Shown: piece after piece, positions 50,644 through 57,739 of the stretch | Layout of the letters: every line of letters begins with the position of its first letter | How positions within the stretch are numbered: position 1 is the stretch's first letter | Source of the DNA: Robiginitomaculum sp. | GTDB lineage: Bacteria > Pseudomonadota > Alphaproteobacteria > Caulobacterales > Maricaulaceae | Assembly (NCBI GenBank): GCA_002733495.1 | Contig: NVVV01000063.1 | Coordinates: 62,001 to 126,000, forward strand | DNA length: 64,000 nt | Direction of reading: 5' to 3' | Program-made: the position numbers and the translations under genes | Notes under the pieces: generated by a model | Seen by the model: the letters and a program-made list of their open reading frames with translations, nothing else | Told to the model about the DNA's origin: nothing | The model's database searches: none

Positions 50644-51216
50644 ATGCATAAATATATCGACGCTATAGAGGGTTCGATTATGGAACAACATACATGTGAG
50701 AGATGCAAAACAAAATTTGAACGGCCTTCCAAGGGATATAAGAAACGATTTTGTTCACGATCATGCGCTAATGTGAGAGAGCAGACTGAAAAAATGAACA
50801 GTAAGCGGCGAGTAGCCATGGCAGTTCATTGGGACAATATTGAAAAAACCTTTGGACACAGAAAGGCTGCCAAGCCTAACACTGCTAAGAGAATGCGGAC
50901 GTATCAAGATAACTTTATGAGGTCTAATTTTGATGATCTTAAACATGGCACAAAACGTCGGCGAGTAATGATTGAACAGAAAAACTGTTGTGTAGGATGT
51001 GGTATTTCTGAATGGAGAGGATCACGTATCACATTAGAGTTTGATCATGTTAATGGTGATAGAAAAGATGAAAGTCGAGAGAATGTTAGATTCCTTTGTC
51101 CGAATTGTCATGCACAAACTGACACGTGGCGGGGTAGAAATGGAACTGATAATAAGAAGATTAAACGTATTGACTCTATCCCAGAAGGATACTATAAAGG
51201 TCGTAAGTTAAATTGA
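50644..51216 (+). CDS. HNH homing endonuclease
   Basis: 190 residues. Zinc knuckle CERCKTKF...CSRSC (about 18-45), basic region, second knuckle CCVGCG, HNH core LEFDHVNGDRKDESRENVRFL with CPNCHAQT, and the C-terminal module NKKIKRIDSIPEGYYKGRK shared with the GIY-YIG enzyme at 42997. ATG 50644 fits a leaderless late transcript. ATG 50680 behind GAGGG is an alternative 12 codons later. Confidence 0.88.
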   Translation: MHKYIDAIEGSIMEQHTCERCKTKFERPSKGYKKRFCSRSCANVREQTEKMNSKRRVAMAVHWDNIEKTFGHRKAAKPNTAKRMRTYQDNFMRSNFDDLKHGTKRRRVMIEQKNCCVGCGISEWRGSRITLEFDHVNGDRKDESRENVRFLCPNCHAQTDTWRGRNGTDNKKIKRIDSIPEGYYKGRKLN

Positions 51217-51226
51217 TGGAAACATT

Positions 51227-51679
51227 ATGCACACAACAACTGGCATAATCACATATGAGCCCAGACGAAATCTTAAGGGTGGATCGAAATGGTGGTTGAC
51301 AGTAGAGCTTCCATATTTCTTCGGCACCATGGATTACTATCGGTGGCTTATTGATACGAATTGGGTGGATGCGGACAGTAGAAGCATGAAACGTGCTTAC
51401 CACAGGCCGTCCCACCCACCTCATCTTAGCATCAATCGGGGTGAAGAGCCACGAGCAAATGGCGAAGATTGGGGTAAATTTATGGCGGGTAGAAAGGTGA
51501 AAGTTCACTATTCTAATTTGATTCGCCAGACTAGTCGTCGTATAGATGGCAAGGACCATTTCTGGTTCATTGATGCAGAGATTGAGGATTACGTTAAGTT
51601 GCGGAAACACTTCGGTCTAAGATATGATTATAAAGGTGTCCCATTTAAAGGACATATAACAGTTGCAAGAGCATATTGA
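51227..51679 (+). CDS. 2H phosphoesterase-like protein
   Basis: 150 residues. Two H-x-(S/T) motifs, HPPHLSINRGEEP (about 65) and KGHITVARAY (last 10 residues), are spaced as in 2H phosphoesterases. Between them lie FWFIDAEIEDYVKLRKHFGL and strands. Family members cleave 2',3'-cyclic or cyclic-oligonucleotide bonds; T4 Acb1, an anti-CBASS protein, is a distant 2H member. Substrate here is unknown. Confidence 0.65.
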   Translation: MHTTTGIITYEPRRNLKGGSKWWLTVELPYFFGTMDYYRWLIDTNWVDADSRSMKRAYHRPSHPPHLSINRGEEPRANGEDWGKFMAGRKVKVHYSNLIRQTSRRIDGKDHFWFIDAEIEDYVKLRKHFGLRYDYKGVPFKGHITVARAY

Positions 51680-51688
51680 GGAATTATC

Positions 51689-51937
51689 ATGAAAATTAAA
51701 ATTGAAAAGGCCCAGCCAGAACGCGAACTCGTAGGACTATTAGGCGACAAAGGTCAATTGTTTTTACGATTCGAAAGTTCTATGGCACCGAATCAGCGAA
51801 CCGTCGTGTTAAACGGAATAGGTTCTGGCGAATTCGCAAGTGTCGTTAAAACTAACGGAACATTCTCGATTGAGGCTATTGGCCATCAGGAGCATACACC
51901 GATTTATAAAGGCGATACAATCTCAATTACTTTCTAA
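51689..51937 (+). CDS. hypothetical protein
   Basis: 82 residues, predicted all-beta (ELVGLLGDKGQLFLRFESS..., YKGDTISITF). ATG ten bases after the previous stop, with TGAGGAA. Function unknown. Confidence 0.6.
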   Translation: MKIKIEKAQPERELVGLLGDKGQLFLRFESSMAPNQRTVVLNGIGSGEFASVVKTNGTFSIEAIGHQEHTPIYKGDTISITF

Positions 51938-51944
51938 TTATGTG

Positions 51945-51973
51945 TTGACTTACTGTTCCACATTTTGTATATT
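51945..51973 (+). promoter_or_regulatory. sigma-70 type promoter
   Basis: TTGACT 51945-51950, 17-base spacer, TATATT 51968-51973. Confidence 0.7.
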
Positions 51974-51996
51974 ATACTTGTACCAACAAGAAAGAT

Positions 51997-52245
51997 ATGA
52001 AAATGCAAATAGCAGGTAAAACAGTCGATCACGTAGAATGTCATCTTTATGTGATGGACAAAATTTCATTACAACATTGTGAAGATGAGCTTGTTGCGGC
52101 GATAAATGTGCATAAAGAAATTTGTGAAAGTATCGACGATCAAGAATTGCAAGATGAGTATAACGAAGCTTTCGTCGACGACTTTGCGCGGGCTGAAAAA
52201 GCTCTTGAAGATGTACAGTGGCAGTTGCTTAAAGAGTCTTTATGA
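51997..52245 (+). CDS. hypothetical protein
   Basis: 82 residues, short strand then long acidic helices (HCEDELVAAINVHKEICESIDDQELQ). Own promoter. Function unknown. Confidence 0.6.
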   Translation: MKMQIAGKTVDHVECHLYVMDKISLQHCEDELVAAINVHKEICESIDDQELQDEYNEAFVDDFARAEKALEDVQWQLLKESL

Positions 52246-52251
52246 TAAAAT

Positions 52252-52329
52252 GCCCTCATAGTTTTAACCTGTTTAAAACAGTTCCTTGGTACGGATCAGA
52301 ACCGAGTTAGAGTCCCGGTGAGGGCACCA
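52252..52329 (+). tRNA. tRNA-Thr (anticodon GGT)
   Basis: Acceptor GCCCTCA/TGAGGGC, D-stem GTTTT/AAAAC, anticodon loop TTGGTAC, T-loop TTAGAGT, ACCA encoded. Anticodon stem has one T-T mismatch. Confidence 0.8.
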
Positions 52330-52333
52330 AACA

Positions 52334-52386
52334 TATCGTGACTGGATAAGACTGGTGGAGAGGTGAAAAGCCTTATCACGATACCA
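52334..52386 (+). other. mini-tRNA-like hairpin with CCA end
   Basis: TATCGTGA 52334-52341 pairs perfectly with TCACGATA 52376-52383, directly followed by CCA, in line with flanking tRNAs. The 34-base interior has no anticodon or T-arm. Probably a tRNA that lost its middle, or an acceptor mimic. Confidence 0.5.
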
Positions 52387-52387
52387 T

Positions 52388-52459
52388 ATCGAAATAGTTC
52401 AATGTTAGAATAGGACCTTACAGGGCCAGATTGCGGTTCAACTCCGTGTTTCGATACCA
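52388..52459 (+). tRNA. tRNA-Val (anticodon TAC), divergent
   Basis: Acceptor ATCGAAA/TTTCGAT, short D-arm, anticodon loop CTTACAG with one mismatch in the stem, T-loop TTCAACT, ACCA encoded. Confidence 0.72.
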
Positions 52460-52460
52460 T

Positions 52461-52536
52461 ACTGAGATAGTTTAATGTTAGAACACCGTCATTATACAAG
52501 ACGGAAATAGAGGTTCAAGTCCTTTTCTCGGTACCA
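52461..52536 (+). tRNA. tRNA with nine-base anticodon loop
   Basis: Acceptor ACTGAGA/TCTCGGT, D-stem GTTT/GAAC, perfect anticodon stem CCGTC/GACGG enclosing ATTATACAA (52491-52499), T-arm AGAGG-TTCAAGT-CCTTT, ACCA encoded. Identity cannot be assigned because the loop is two bases too long. Confidence 0.6.
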
Positions 52537-52551
52537 AACAAAGGAAATAAT

Positions 52552-52692
52552 ATGTCTAAGAACATGCCTGCTTATACTGGTTACTATTATGATCCAGATA
52601 TAGACGTGTATATCCCGGAAGTCGCGGGCTTTCCAGCTGCAACTCCAAAATGGATGACAGCTAATAGGAAAGAGCTCCTAGAGGAAACATAA
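52552..52692 (+). CDS. small hypothetical protein
   Basis: 46 residues, SD AAGGAAA, TAATG-coupled to the next gene. Rich in Y and P (AYTGYYYDPDIDVYIPEVAGFPA). Function unknown. Confidence 0.55.
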   Translation: MSKNMPAYTGYYYDPDIDVYIPEVAGFPAATPKWMTANRKELLEET

Positions 52693-52874
52693 TGTCACTG
52701 GCAGATGAGCGTAAGGTCGAACTAGCATTTAGAGAACTTCTTTATGAGGTGTCACCCAAACATTTGGTTGATCTATTCTATATCATTCGAGTTTATGGCA
52801 ATTCCATGTCTCGTTTTCAGGCGGAAGAAATGGTGTCCCGTGTGTATAAAGAGTATGAGGATGACCAGTTATGA
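52692..52874 (+). CDS. small helical protein
   Basis: 60 residues, helical (LADERKVELAFRELLYEVSPKHLVDLFYII). Four-base overlap with the next gene. Function unknown. Confidence 0.6.
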   Translation: MSLADERKVELAFRELLYEVSPKHLVDLFYIIRVYGNSMSRFQAEEMVSRVYKEYEDDQL

Positions 52875-53095
52875 CGAAAGATGAGTATTTAAAGGCAGCA
52901 CACACAAGAATGTTGTTAATTTGGCGCAATAAATCATATGCATGTGGAGGATACTATAATCCCCTAGGTAACCATTGCTGCGATATGGAATTCACCACGG
53001 AACAAATTCTCACTGAATTGAACACACGAGAGCATGTTCCGACTAAAGTGGAAGCGAAGATTATTCGCCAGAACAAGGCAAAACAGCGTATATAA
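52871..53095 (+). CDS. hypothetical protein
   Basis: 74 residues, ATGA overlap. Contains ACGGYYNPLGNHCCDMEF, a Cys-rich turn, then helices. Function unknown. Confidence 0.6.
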   Translation: MTKDEYLKAAHTRMLLIWRNKSYACGGYYNPLGNHCCDMEFTTEQILTELNTREHVPTKVEAKIIRQNKAKQRI

Positions 53096-53111
53096 TAGTG
53101 AAAGAAATATA

Positions 53112-53642
53112 ATGAAATATCTAGTATTTGTTGATATCGATGGAGTTTTGACCTCTAACAGGGCAGAGTTCTCGGATGGACTAAAAGGTAGACTTTGGTC
53201 TAAATTTGATCCTATTGCTATCGACTTCTTCAACAGAATACACGATACTTTTCATGAGGTTGAATTCGTTATGATTTCCACGTGGAGAAATTATATCAAA
53301 TATGACGACTCAATGATGCGTCTTTGGATGGAAACGTCTTTTAGAAATAGTGGCTTTCGAGGTGAATTTAGTTATCCTTATTGGAAAGTTAACCCATTGG
53401 AAGATCGTGAGTTGTATCAAAAAGAACGTGCCTACGAGATAAAGCATTACCTAAAGGAGTATGCGCAAGAATGTAAGGATTACATTATCTTCGATGATTC
53501 TGATTTTAAATTCGAAGAGGTTTTGGGTAAAAAACGGTTGGTTAAAACCGATTGTGATAACGGAATGCTCTTTAAACATATGCGCAATGCATGGTCAATT
53601 ATGGGCATGTGGGATCGAAAATCTGAATACGACCGAACGTGA
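53112..53642 (+). CDS. HAD-like hydrolase
   Basis: 176 residues from ATG 53112 (GAAAGAAATATA upstream). YLVFVDIDGVLTSNR supplies the DxDGV nucleophile/acid pair, MISTWRNY the second motif, and YIIFDDSDFKF the DD motif. This layout resembles HAD domains of phage RNA-repair and 5'-phosphatase proteins. The conserved motif-III lysine is not certain. Substrate unknown. Confidence 0.72.
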   Translation: MKYLVFVDIDGVLTSNRAEFSDGLKGRLWSKFDPIAIDFFNRIHDTFHEVEFVMISTWRNYIKYDDSMMRLWMETSFRNSGFRGEFSYPYWKVNPLEDRELYQKERAYEIKHYLKEYAQECKDYIIFDDSDFKFEEVLGKKRLVKTDCDNGMLFKHMRNAWSIMGMWDRKSEYDRT

Positions 53643-53651
53643 TAGGACACG

Positions 53652-53659
53652 TATAAATA
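53652..53659 (+). promoter_or_regulatory. late promoter TATAAATA for tRNA-Arg(ACG)
   Basis: Exact element, eight bases before the tRNA, the same spacing as at tRNA-Arg(TCT). Confidence 0.75.
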
Positions 53660-53667
53660 TAATTAAT

Positions 53668-53744
53668 GGTCACTTAGCTCAACTGGACAGAGCAGCTCCC
53701 TACGAAGGAGAAGGTTCGGGGTTCGACTCCCTGAGTGACCACCA
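53668..53744 (+). tRNA. tRNA-Arg (anticodon ACG)
   Basis: Acceptor GGTCACT/AGTGACC, anticodon loop CTACGAA, T-arm CGGGG-TTCGACT-CCCTG, ACCA encoded. A34 would need host TadA to become inosine. Confidence 0.93.
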
Positions 53745-53821
53745 TAAAAGAAAGATGTGTTATGCATAAAGAAAGTGAAAAATTATTCTACCGATCGGAA
53801 AATTGACCGAAGGAGAATAAA

Positions 53822-54370
53822 ATGTCAAGAACGTATAGAAAATCCCGTCATACTGATGGGGAAAGTTTTAAAAGCTATCTTGCTGGTGAGATTCACTGGT
53901 GGAAAAGAAATCCTACACGCACCCAAAGAATCAAAAGAACCGAAGCTGAAATGGTTGAGGCCAATCGTATCGCGGATGAGGAATATGAGAAACGTGTTAC
54001 AGAGCTTGCTAAAGAGCGGGGAATTTCACGTGAGTTGGCCAAACTATATAGAGGTATCTGCCGTTGGACAGGTATTAGGAGTGGCCGTCCCACATTGAGC
54101 AGATGGTATGTAGGAAACTATCGTTTCGTTAGAATTCCGATATCATATGATGAGCTTGTGAATAAAACCAAGATTGATTATGCCAAGTTCAATCGTGATG
54201 GTTCACGGTGGCACGATCACGGCAAACGTGCATACTGGCGCGAATTGACAAACAAAGCGGTTCGTCGTGAAACTAAGAAGCTAGTTCACAGTCACATGCG
54301 CGGTGAAGAATGGGATAAACCATATCCAGGTGATTATTTAGGCAAGAAATATATATGGTCCGTTTGGTGA
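53822..54370 (+). CDS. conserved hypothetical protein
   Basis: 182 residues, SD AAGGAG. Very basic and tryptophan-rich, with HDHGKRAYWRELTNKAVRRETKKLVHSHMRG in the C-terminal third, a pattern I associate with unnamed phage proteins. Might bind nucleic acid. Function unknown. Confidence 0.65.
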   Translation: MSRTYRKSRHTDGESFKSYLAGEIHWWKRNPTRTQRIKRTEAEMVEANRIADEEYEKRVTELAKERGISRELAKLYRGICRWTGIRSGRPTLSRWYVGNYRFVRIPISYDELVNKTKIDYAKFNRDGSRWHDHGKRAYWRELTNKAVRRETKKLVHSHMRGEEWDKPYPGDYLGKKYIWSVW

Positions 54371-54437
54371 AGAGGAAATAATTGTGATTACACTGAAACG
54401 TTAAATTAGAAAAAGTAGAAGTAGAATTATAACAGAT

Positions 54438-54512
54438 GCCAGATAAGGTGTAATGGTTGCATAGCCCCCTGTGACGGGAAAGGGTGAGGTTCGAATCCTC
54501 TATTTGGTGCCA
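54438..54512 (+). tRNA. tRNA-His (anticodon GTG), divergent
   Basis: Acceptor GCCAGAT/ATTTGGT, anticodon loop CTGTGAC (stem weak, three pairs), T-arm GAGG-TTCGAAT-CCTC, GCCA encoded. Confidence 0.65.
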
Positions 54513-54530
54513 AAGGAATATATATATATT

Positions 54531-54809
54531 ATGAAAAAATCTATAAGAATGTACGCAAATAAGACGCGCTATTGGATTCAAGTCTATTGGTTCGGTATTC
54601 ATCGTGTCATGACCGACAAGAATCTAGAAAAAGATTACCAAGACAAACTGTATTCCGACAAGCTCATTAAAGATAGTGTCGAAGCATTAAACGGCTCAAA
54701 AGATATTGGCTGTGGCTGGGACGTCTATGCTGGTGATATTCCACATGACTGGGAAAGGCGTCTTGATACTAAAATAGCGGAATTAGAGGACAAAGTAAAT
54801 GATACATGA
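54531..54809 (+). CDS. hypothetical protein
   Basis: 92 residues from ATG 54531. Upstream in-frame codons overlap the tRNA and are ignored. First 35 residues beta-like and basic (RYWIQVYWFGIHRVMTD), then helices. Overlaps the phosphatase gene by 11 bases. Confidence 0.6.
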   Translation: MKKSIRMYANKTRYWIQVYWFGIHRVMTDKNLEKDYQDKLYSDKLIKDSVEALNGSKDIGCGWDVYAGDIPHDWERRLDTKIAELEDKVNDT

Positions 54810-55434
54810 TAATTATTATGTGATTCCAGACCTTCACGGAATGAATGGGATGTTGCAGCAAGCTCTTACGACAATATATGACGATAATCCAAAAGGCGGC
54901 AAGATCATTTTCCTTGGTGATTATATAGATCGAGGAACAGAATGTCGTGCCGTGGTCGAAACTGTCATGCACCCACCTGAAAATTGGGAATTTATCTGTC
55001 TCAAAGGTAATCACGAAGAAATGTTCGTTGATGCTGCCAACATGAGATATCCTTTCTATGATCATAGAGTTCCTATGGAATGGCCAGAAGGTATTCCCTT
55101 GGCAGTCATACGTTGGATGGATGCATTGCCATATTTCCACTTCGAAGGAAATAACGTTTTCGCCCACGCAGCTTATGATGGACACAGATCACCAGAGGAT
55201 CAAATTCTTGCCGATTGTGTTTGGCTTAGATATAGTGATTCGGAAAGATTTCATAGCAAAGACAGTATGTATCTGACACACGGTCATACACCGAGACGTA
55301 ATGGTCCTATTAAAGCACCCAATAGAATCAATATGGATTGTGCTGCCGCAATGGGTGGAAGACTTGTTGTTGGTATCTATAACAGAGATCATATTGGTCC
55401 TGTGGACTTTTTAGAATTTGGTATTGACACCTGA
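54799..55434 (+). CDS. PPP-family metallophosphatase
   Basis: 211 residues, like lambda phosphatase. Motifs in order: IPDLHG (GDxHG variant), FLGDYIDRGTE, LKGNHEE, FAHAAYDG and THGHTPR. All metal ligands (D, H, D, N, H, H) are present. Likely a protein phosphatase or a nucleotide 2',3'-cyclic phosphatase. Substrate unknown. Confidence 0.88.
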   Translation: MIHDNYYVIPDLHGMNGMLQQALTTIYDDNPKGGKIIFLGDYIDRGTECRAVVETVMHPPENWEFICLKGNHEEMFVDAANMRYPFYDHRVPMEWPEGIPLAVIRWMDALPYFHFEGNNVFAHAAYDGHRSPEDQILADCVWLRYSDSERFHSKDSMYLTHGHTPRRNGPIKAPNRINMDCAAAMGGRLVVGIYNRDHIGPVDFLEFGIDT

Positions 55435-55452
55435 TTCCATATATCGTATACA
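55424..55452 (+). promoter_or_regulatory. sigma-70 type promoter
   Basis: TTGACA 55424-55429, 17-base spacer, TATACA 55447-55452. Confidence 0.72.
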
Positions 55453-55482
55453 GTTCATATAGATGAAACGTAAGGAAACGAT

Positions 55483-55830
55483 ATGCAAAAGTTTAACAAA
55501 GCCACTCTCGCCGAAGTTCGTGTGAAAGTCGCCGCCGCACTGAAGTCTATCGGTATTGATAATGTCGATTTTCAGGTCGGAACTATTTCATATTCAGAGC
55601 ATGAAGCGACGATTAAAATCGGCGCAAACATTCGCGGCGGTATTACACGCGCCGAATCGGCCTTGAAATATCAGATGTTAATACTCAATCTTAACGAGAC
55701 TAACGAAGACGGCGACAAGTTGGTTGAATATAAATCTCGTAACAGTAAGTTCCCATGGATTTATATTTGTGGTATAACAGGTAAGCGTTACAAATGCGAC
55801 GATACACAAGCCAAATATAAATTCGCATAG
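55483..55830 (+). CDS. conserved hypothetical phage protein
   Basis: 115 residues: TLAEVRVKVAAALKSIGIDNVDFQVGTISYSEHEATIKIG, a helix-strand-strand layout common among phages, ending GITGKRYKCDDTQAKYKF. Function unknown. Confidence 0.7.
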   Translation: MQKFNKATLAEVRVKVAAALKSIGIDNVDFQVGTISYSEHEATIKIGANIRGGITRAESALKYQMLILNLNETNEDGDKLVEYKSRNSKFPWIYICGITGKRYKCDDTQAKYKFA

Positions 55831-55839
55831 GGAACAGCT

Positions 55840-56010
55840 ATGGAAGATAAGATTTTTAATGGTCTAAAATTTGTGATGGTCGCATTTGGATTATTCATAT
55901 TTCTCGGCGCATGGGCAGGAGCAGTTATTGCGAATCCTGTTGGCACATTAGTCTTTACTGGCATTCTGGGCGACGCTTTCGCTATTGGATATTTAATGTA
56001 TAAAAAATGA
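55840..56010 (+). CDS. small two-pass membrane protein
   Basis: 56 residues from ATG 55840 (AGGGAACAGCT upstream). Two membrane segments (FVMVAFGLFIFLGAWAGAVIA and GTLVFTGILGDAFAIGYLMY). Its stop codon forms the first bases of the structured RNA that follows. Confidence 0.6.
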   Translation: MEDKIFNGLKFVMVAFGLFIFLGAWAGAVIANPVGTLVFTGILGDAFAIGYLMYKK

Positions 56011-56101
56011 ACTGTTGGCTGTAAAAATGTCACGGGTAAGAACCGCAACGAGAATCGCCGCCGCGAGGCGCTTGGAGAGAGCGATTTCCCGCCAACAGTT
56101 C
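56009..56101 (+). ncRNA. compact structured RNA
   Basis: GAACTGTTGGC 56009-56019 pairs perfectly with GCCAACAGTTC 56091-56101. Inside, AATCGC 56053-56058 pairs with GCGATT 56081-56086 and encloses CGCC-GCGA-GGCG (56059-56070), a GNRA-capped hairpin. A short CGG/CCG hairpin lies near 56033-56045. No coding frame. Not a tRNA. I recognise no known RNA family. Confidence 0.6.
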
Positions 56102-56114
56102 ACTTTTATATTCT

Positions 56115-56122
56115 TATAAATA
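56115..56122 (+). promoter_or_regulatory. late promoter TATAAATA
   Basis: Exact late element 24 bases before ATG 56146. Confidence 0.78.
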
Positions 56123-56145
56123 TATGATAGATATAAGGATTTCCT

Positions 56146-57084
56146 ATGTTAAATTTCAACAAGTTTGTTAATCAAGAGCCAGTTAAACTGGACGAAGAAG
56201 TCGATATACTCCTGGAGAAATTGATCCTATTCAGTAACGGTAAAAAGACTGGACAGATTGTATTTCTCAGCGGAGGCGCAGGGTCTGGTAAAGGGTTCGC
56301 TAGTTCTAAGTTTATGGAATCTGAAAAGTTTAAAGTTCGCGATGTCGATGAGTGGAAGAAAGCCCTTATCAAAATAGATACACTGAAAGGTAAGTTTCCA
56401 GAAATTCGCGGCTTAGATTTGAAGAATCCTCTTGATGTGATGAAGATGCATAAGTTTGTCACGAAACTGAAGATTAAAGAGAAAACACTCACGCTGCTAT
56501 TGAATGACCTTAGAGCGGACAGACTACCCAATATCATGTTTGATATCACGGGCAAATCCATTAAAGACTTTGAAAAAATTATTCCTGGCCTTATTGATGC
56601 GGGATATTCATCACGCAACATCCACATCTCATGGATTTTAACGGACTTTAAAGTGGCATTTGTCGCGAACCTCACACGCAAACGCGTGGTGCCCGCGGAT
56701 GTATTTCTTCAGACACATCGCGGCGCAAATAAGACCATGAGTGCTTTGCTCGACACACACAAAATGCCTAAGGGTGCAGACGGTACCTTCATTGTTGTAT
56801 TGAACAATAGGGAGAACACGATTAACTTTGTCCCTGGCGAAAAGTTCAAGGGTAAAACAATTCCTCCTTTGTCTTCTAGAGTTGTCGGCGGCCAAATCAA
56901 GAAGATACAGAACATTAAAGGCTTCTATTCGATCACTGTTAAAGATCAAGGCAAAGGCTTTAGAAATGAGAAGTTCTGGAAGGCAGAATTGTTTAGACAG
57001 ATAGTCGCAAACGTGCCTGGCGGCACCGATACAATTGATTCTCTTATTGATCATGGTAATAAAGAATTAAAATATAAGAAATAG
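56146..57084 (+). CDS. P-loop kinase-like protein (zeta-toxin-like)
   Basis: 312 residues. Walker A LSGGAGSGKGFASSKF (about 43-58) after a helical N-terminus, DVDEWKKAL following, and MFDITGKSI near residue 130, as in zeta-toxin/AAA-type small kinases. C-terminal third beta-rich. A similar P-loop protein occurs among late genes of T4-like marine phages in my recollection. Late promoter implies late expression. Substrate unknown. Confidence 0.7.
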   Translation: MLNFNKFVNQEPVKLDEEVDILLEKLILFSNGKKTGQIVFLSGGAGSGKGFASSKFMESEKFKVRDVDEWKKALIKIDTLKGKFPEIRGLDLKNPLDVMKMHKFVTKLKIKEKTLTLLLNDLRADRLPNIMFDITGKSIKDFEKIIPGLIDAGYSSRNIHISWILTDFKVAFVANLTRKRVVPADVFLQTHRGANKTMSALLDTHKMPKGADGTFIVVLNNRENTINFVPGEKFKGKTIPPLSSRVVGGQIKKIQNIKGFYSITVKDQGKGFRNEKFWKAELFRQIVANVPGGTDTIDSLIDHGNKELKYKK

Positions 57085-57086
57085 AC

Positions 57087-57115
57087 TTGACACCATCCTA
57101 AAATATTGCTATATA
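57087..57115 (+). promoter_or_regulatory. sigma-70 type promoter
   Basis: TTGACA 57087-57092, 17-base spacer, TATATA 57110-57115. Confidence 0.72.
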
Positions 57116-57145
57116 TAATAGTAAATAGTTAAAAAGGTTACGAAA

Positions 57146-57331
57146 ATGTCAGATTACGATGAAGATATGTTTACTGCCGCTGTTAAAGCTTACGGCGATT
57201 GTATTGGCGATGAAGGTTGCTTTGATGCCACAAAAAACAAATTAACCCAAACTTTCGATCTGAATGATGTTGCGGCCACAGAGTTGACCCAAAAAGCATT
57301 AGACGATTGGACAGACGCCTACTGTGATTAG
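57146..57331 (+). CDS. small acidic protein
   Basis: 61 residues, strongly acidic, with one CIGDEGCF cysteine pair and a C-terminal Cys. Own promoter. Function unknown; it could be a nucleic-acid mimic, but that is a guess. Confidence 0.6.
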   Translation: MSDYDEDMFTAAVKAYGDCIGDEGCFDATKNKLTQTFDLNDVAATELTQKALDDWTDAYCD

Positions 57332-57334
57332 TTG

Positions 57335-57363
57335 TTGACATCTCTTGCAATTGATTCTATAAT
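57335..57363 (+). promoter_or_regulatory. consensus sigma-70 promoter
   Basis: TTGACA 57335-57340, 17-base spacer, TATAAT 57358-57363. Confidence 0.88.
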
Positions 57364-57386
57364 AAGATGAAACGAGAGATGAAACA

Positions 57387-57599
57387 ATGATAAAAGAAAA
57401 ATCAGACCGCAAGCCTGAAATTGATATTACAGGTCCCGCTGGCAATGCGTTTGCCCTTATTGGCACCGCTATGAGATATGCAAAAGATTTGGGTCTAGAC
57501 GGAGATACGATTCGTGTTGATATGGAATCAAGCGATTATGAAAATCTGATTCAAGTATTTGACAGACATTTCGGTGAATATGTCGATTTAGTTAAATAA
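57387..57599 (+). CDS. conserved small phage protein
   Basis: 70 residues. DITGPAGNAFALIGTAMRYAKDLGLDGDTIRVDMESSDYENLIQVFDRHFG is a pattern recurring in many phages (GNAF, AK.LG, SDYE). Function unknown. Confidence 0.72.
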   Translation: MIKEKSDRKPEIDITGPAGNAFALIGTAMRYAKDLGLDGDTIRVDMESSDYENLIQVFDRHFGEYVDLVK

Positions 57600-57612
57600 T
57601 TCAAGAAAAGTG

Positions 57613-57642
57613 TTGACAAAGTTTATACTTAGTGTATAAATA
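57613..57642 (+). promoter_or_regulatory. composite promoter TTGACA-N16-TATAAATA
   Basis: TTGACA 57613-57618 and TATAAATA 57635-57642; predicted +1 near 57648. It opens a 500-base gene-free RNA block that leads into tRNAs. Confidence 0.75.
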
Positions 57643-57667
57643 GTGTAACAAGACAGAAAGACTGTCG

Positions 57668-57677
57668 TGCTCTTTGA
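57668..57677 (+). promoter_or_regulatory. boxA-like antitermination motif
   Basis: TGCTCTTTGA right after a GACAG/CTGTC hairpin (57652-57666). Followed by CTTAGGTGAAAGCCGATTAT, near-identical to the string after the 48201 copy. Confidence 0.5.
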
Positions 57678-57739
57678 TACTAATTAATACTACATCTTAG
57701 GTGAAAGCCGATTATAGATAGATACACCACATAAGTGGG

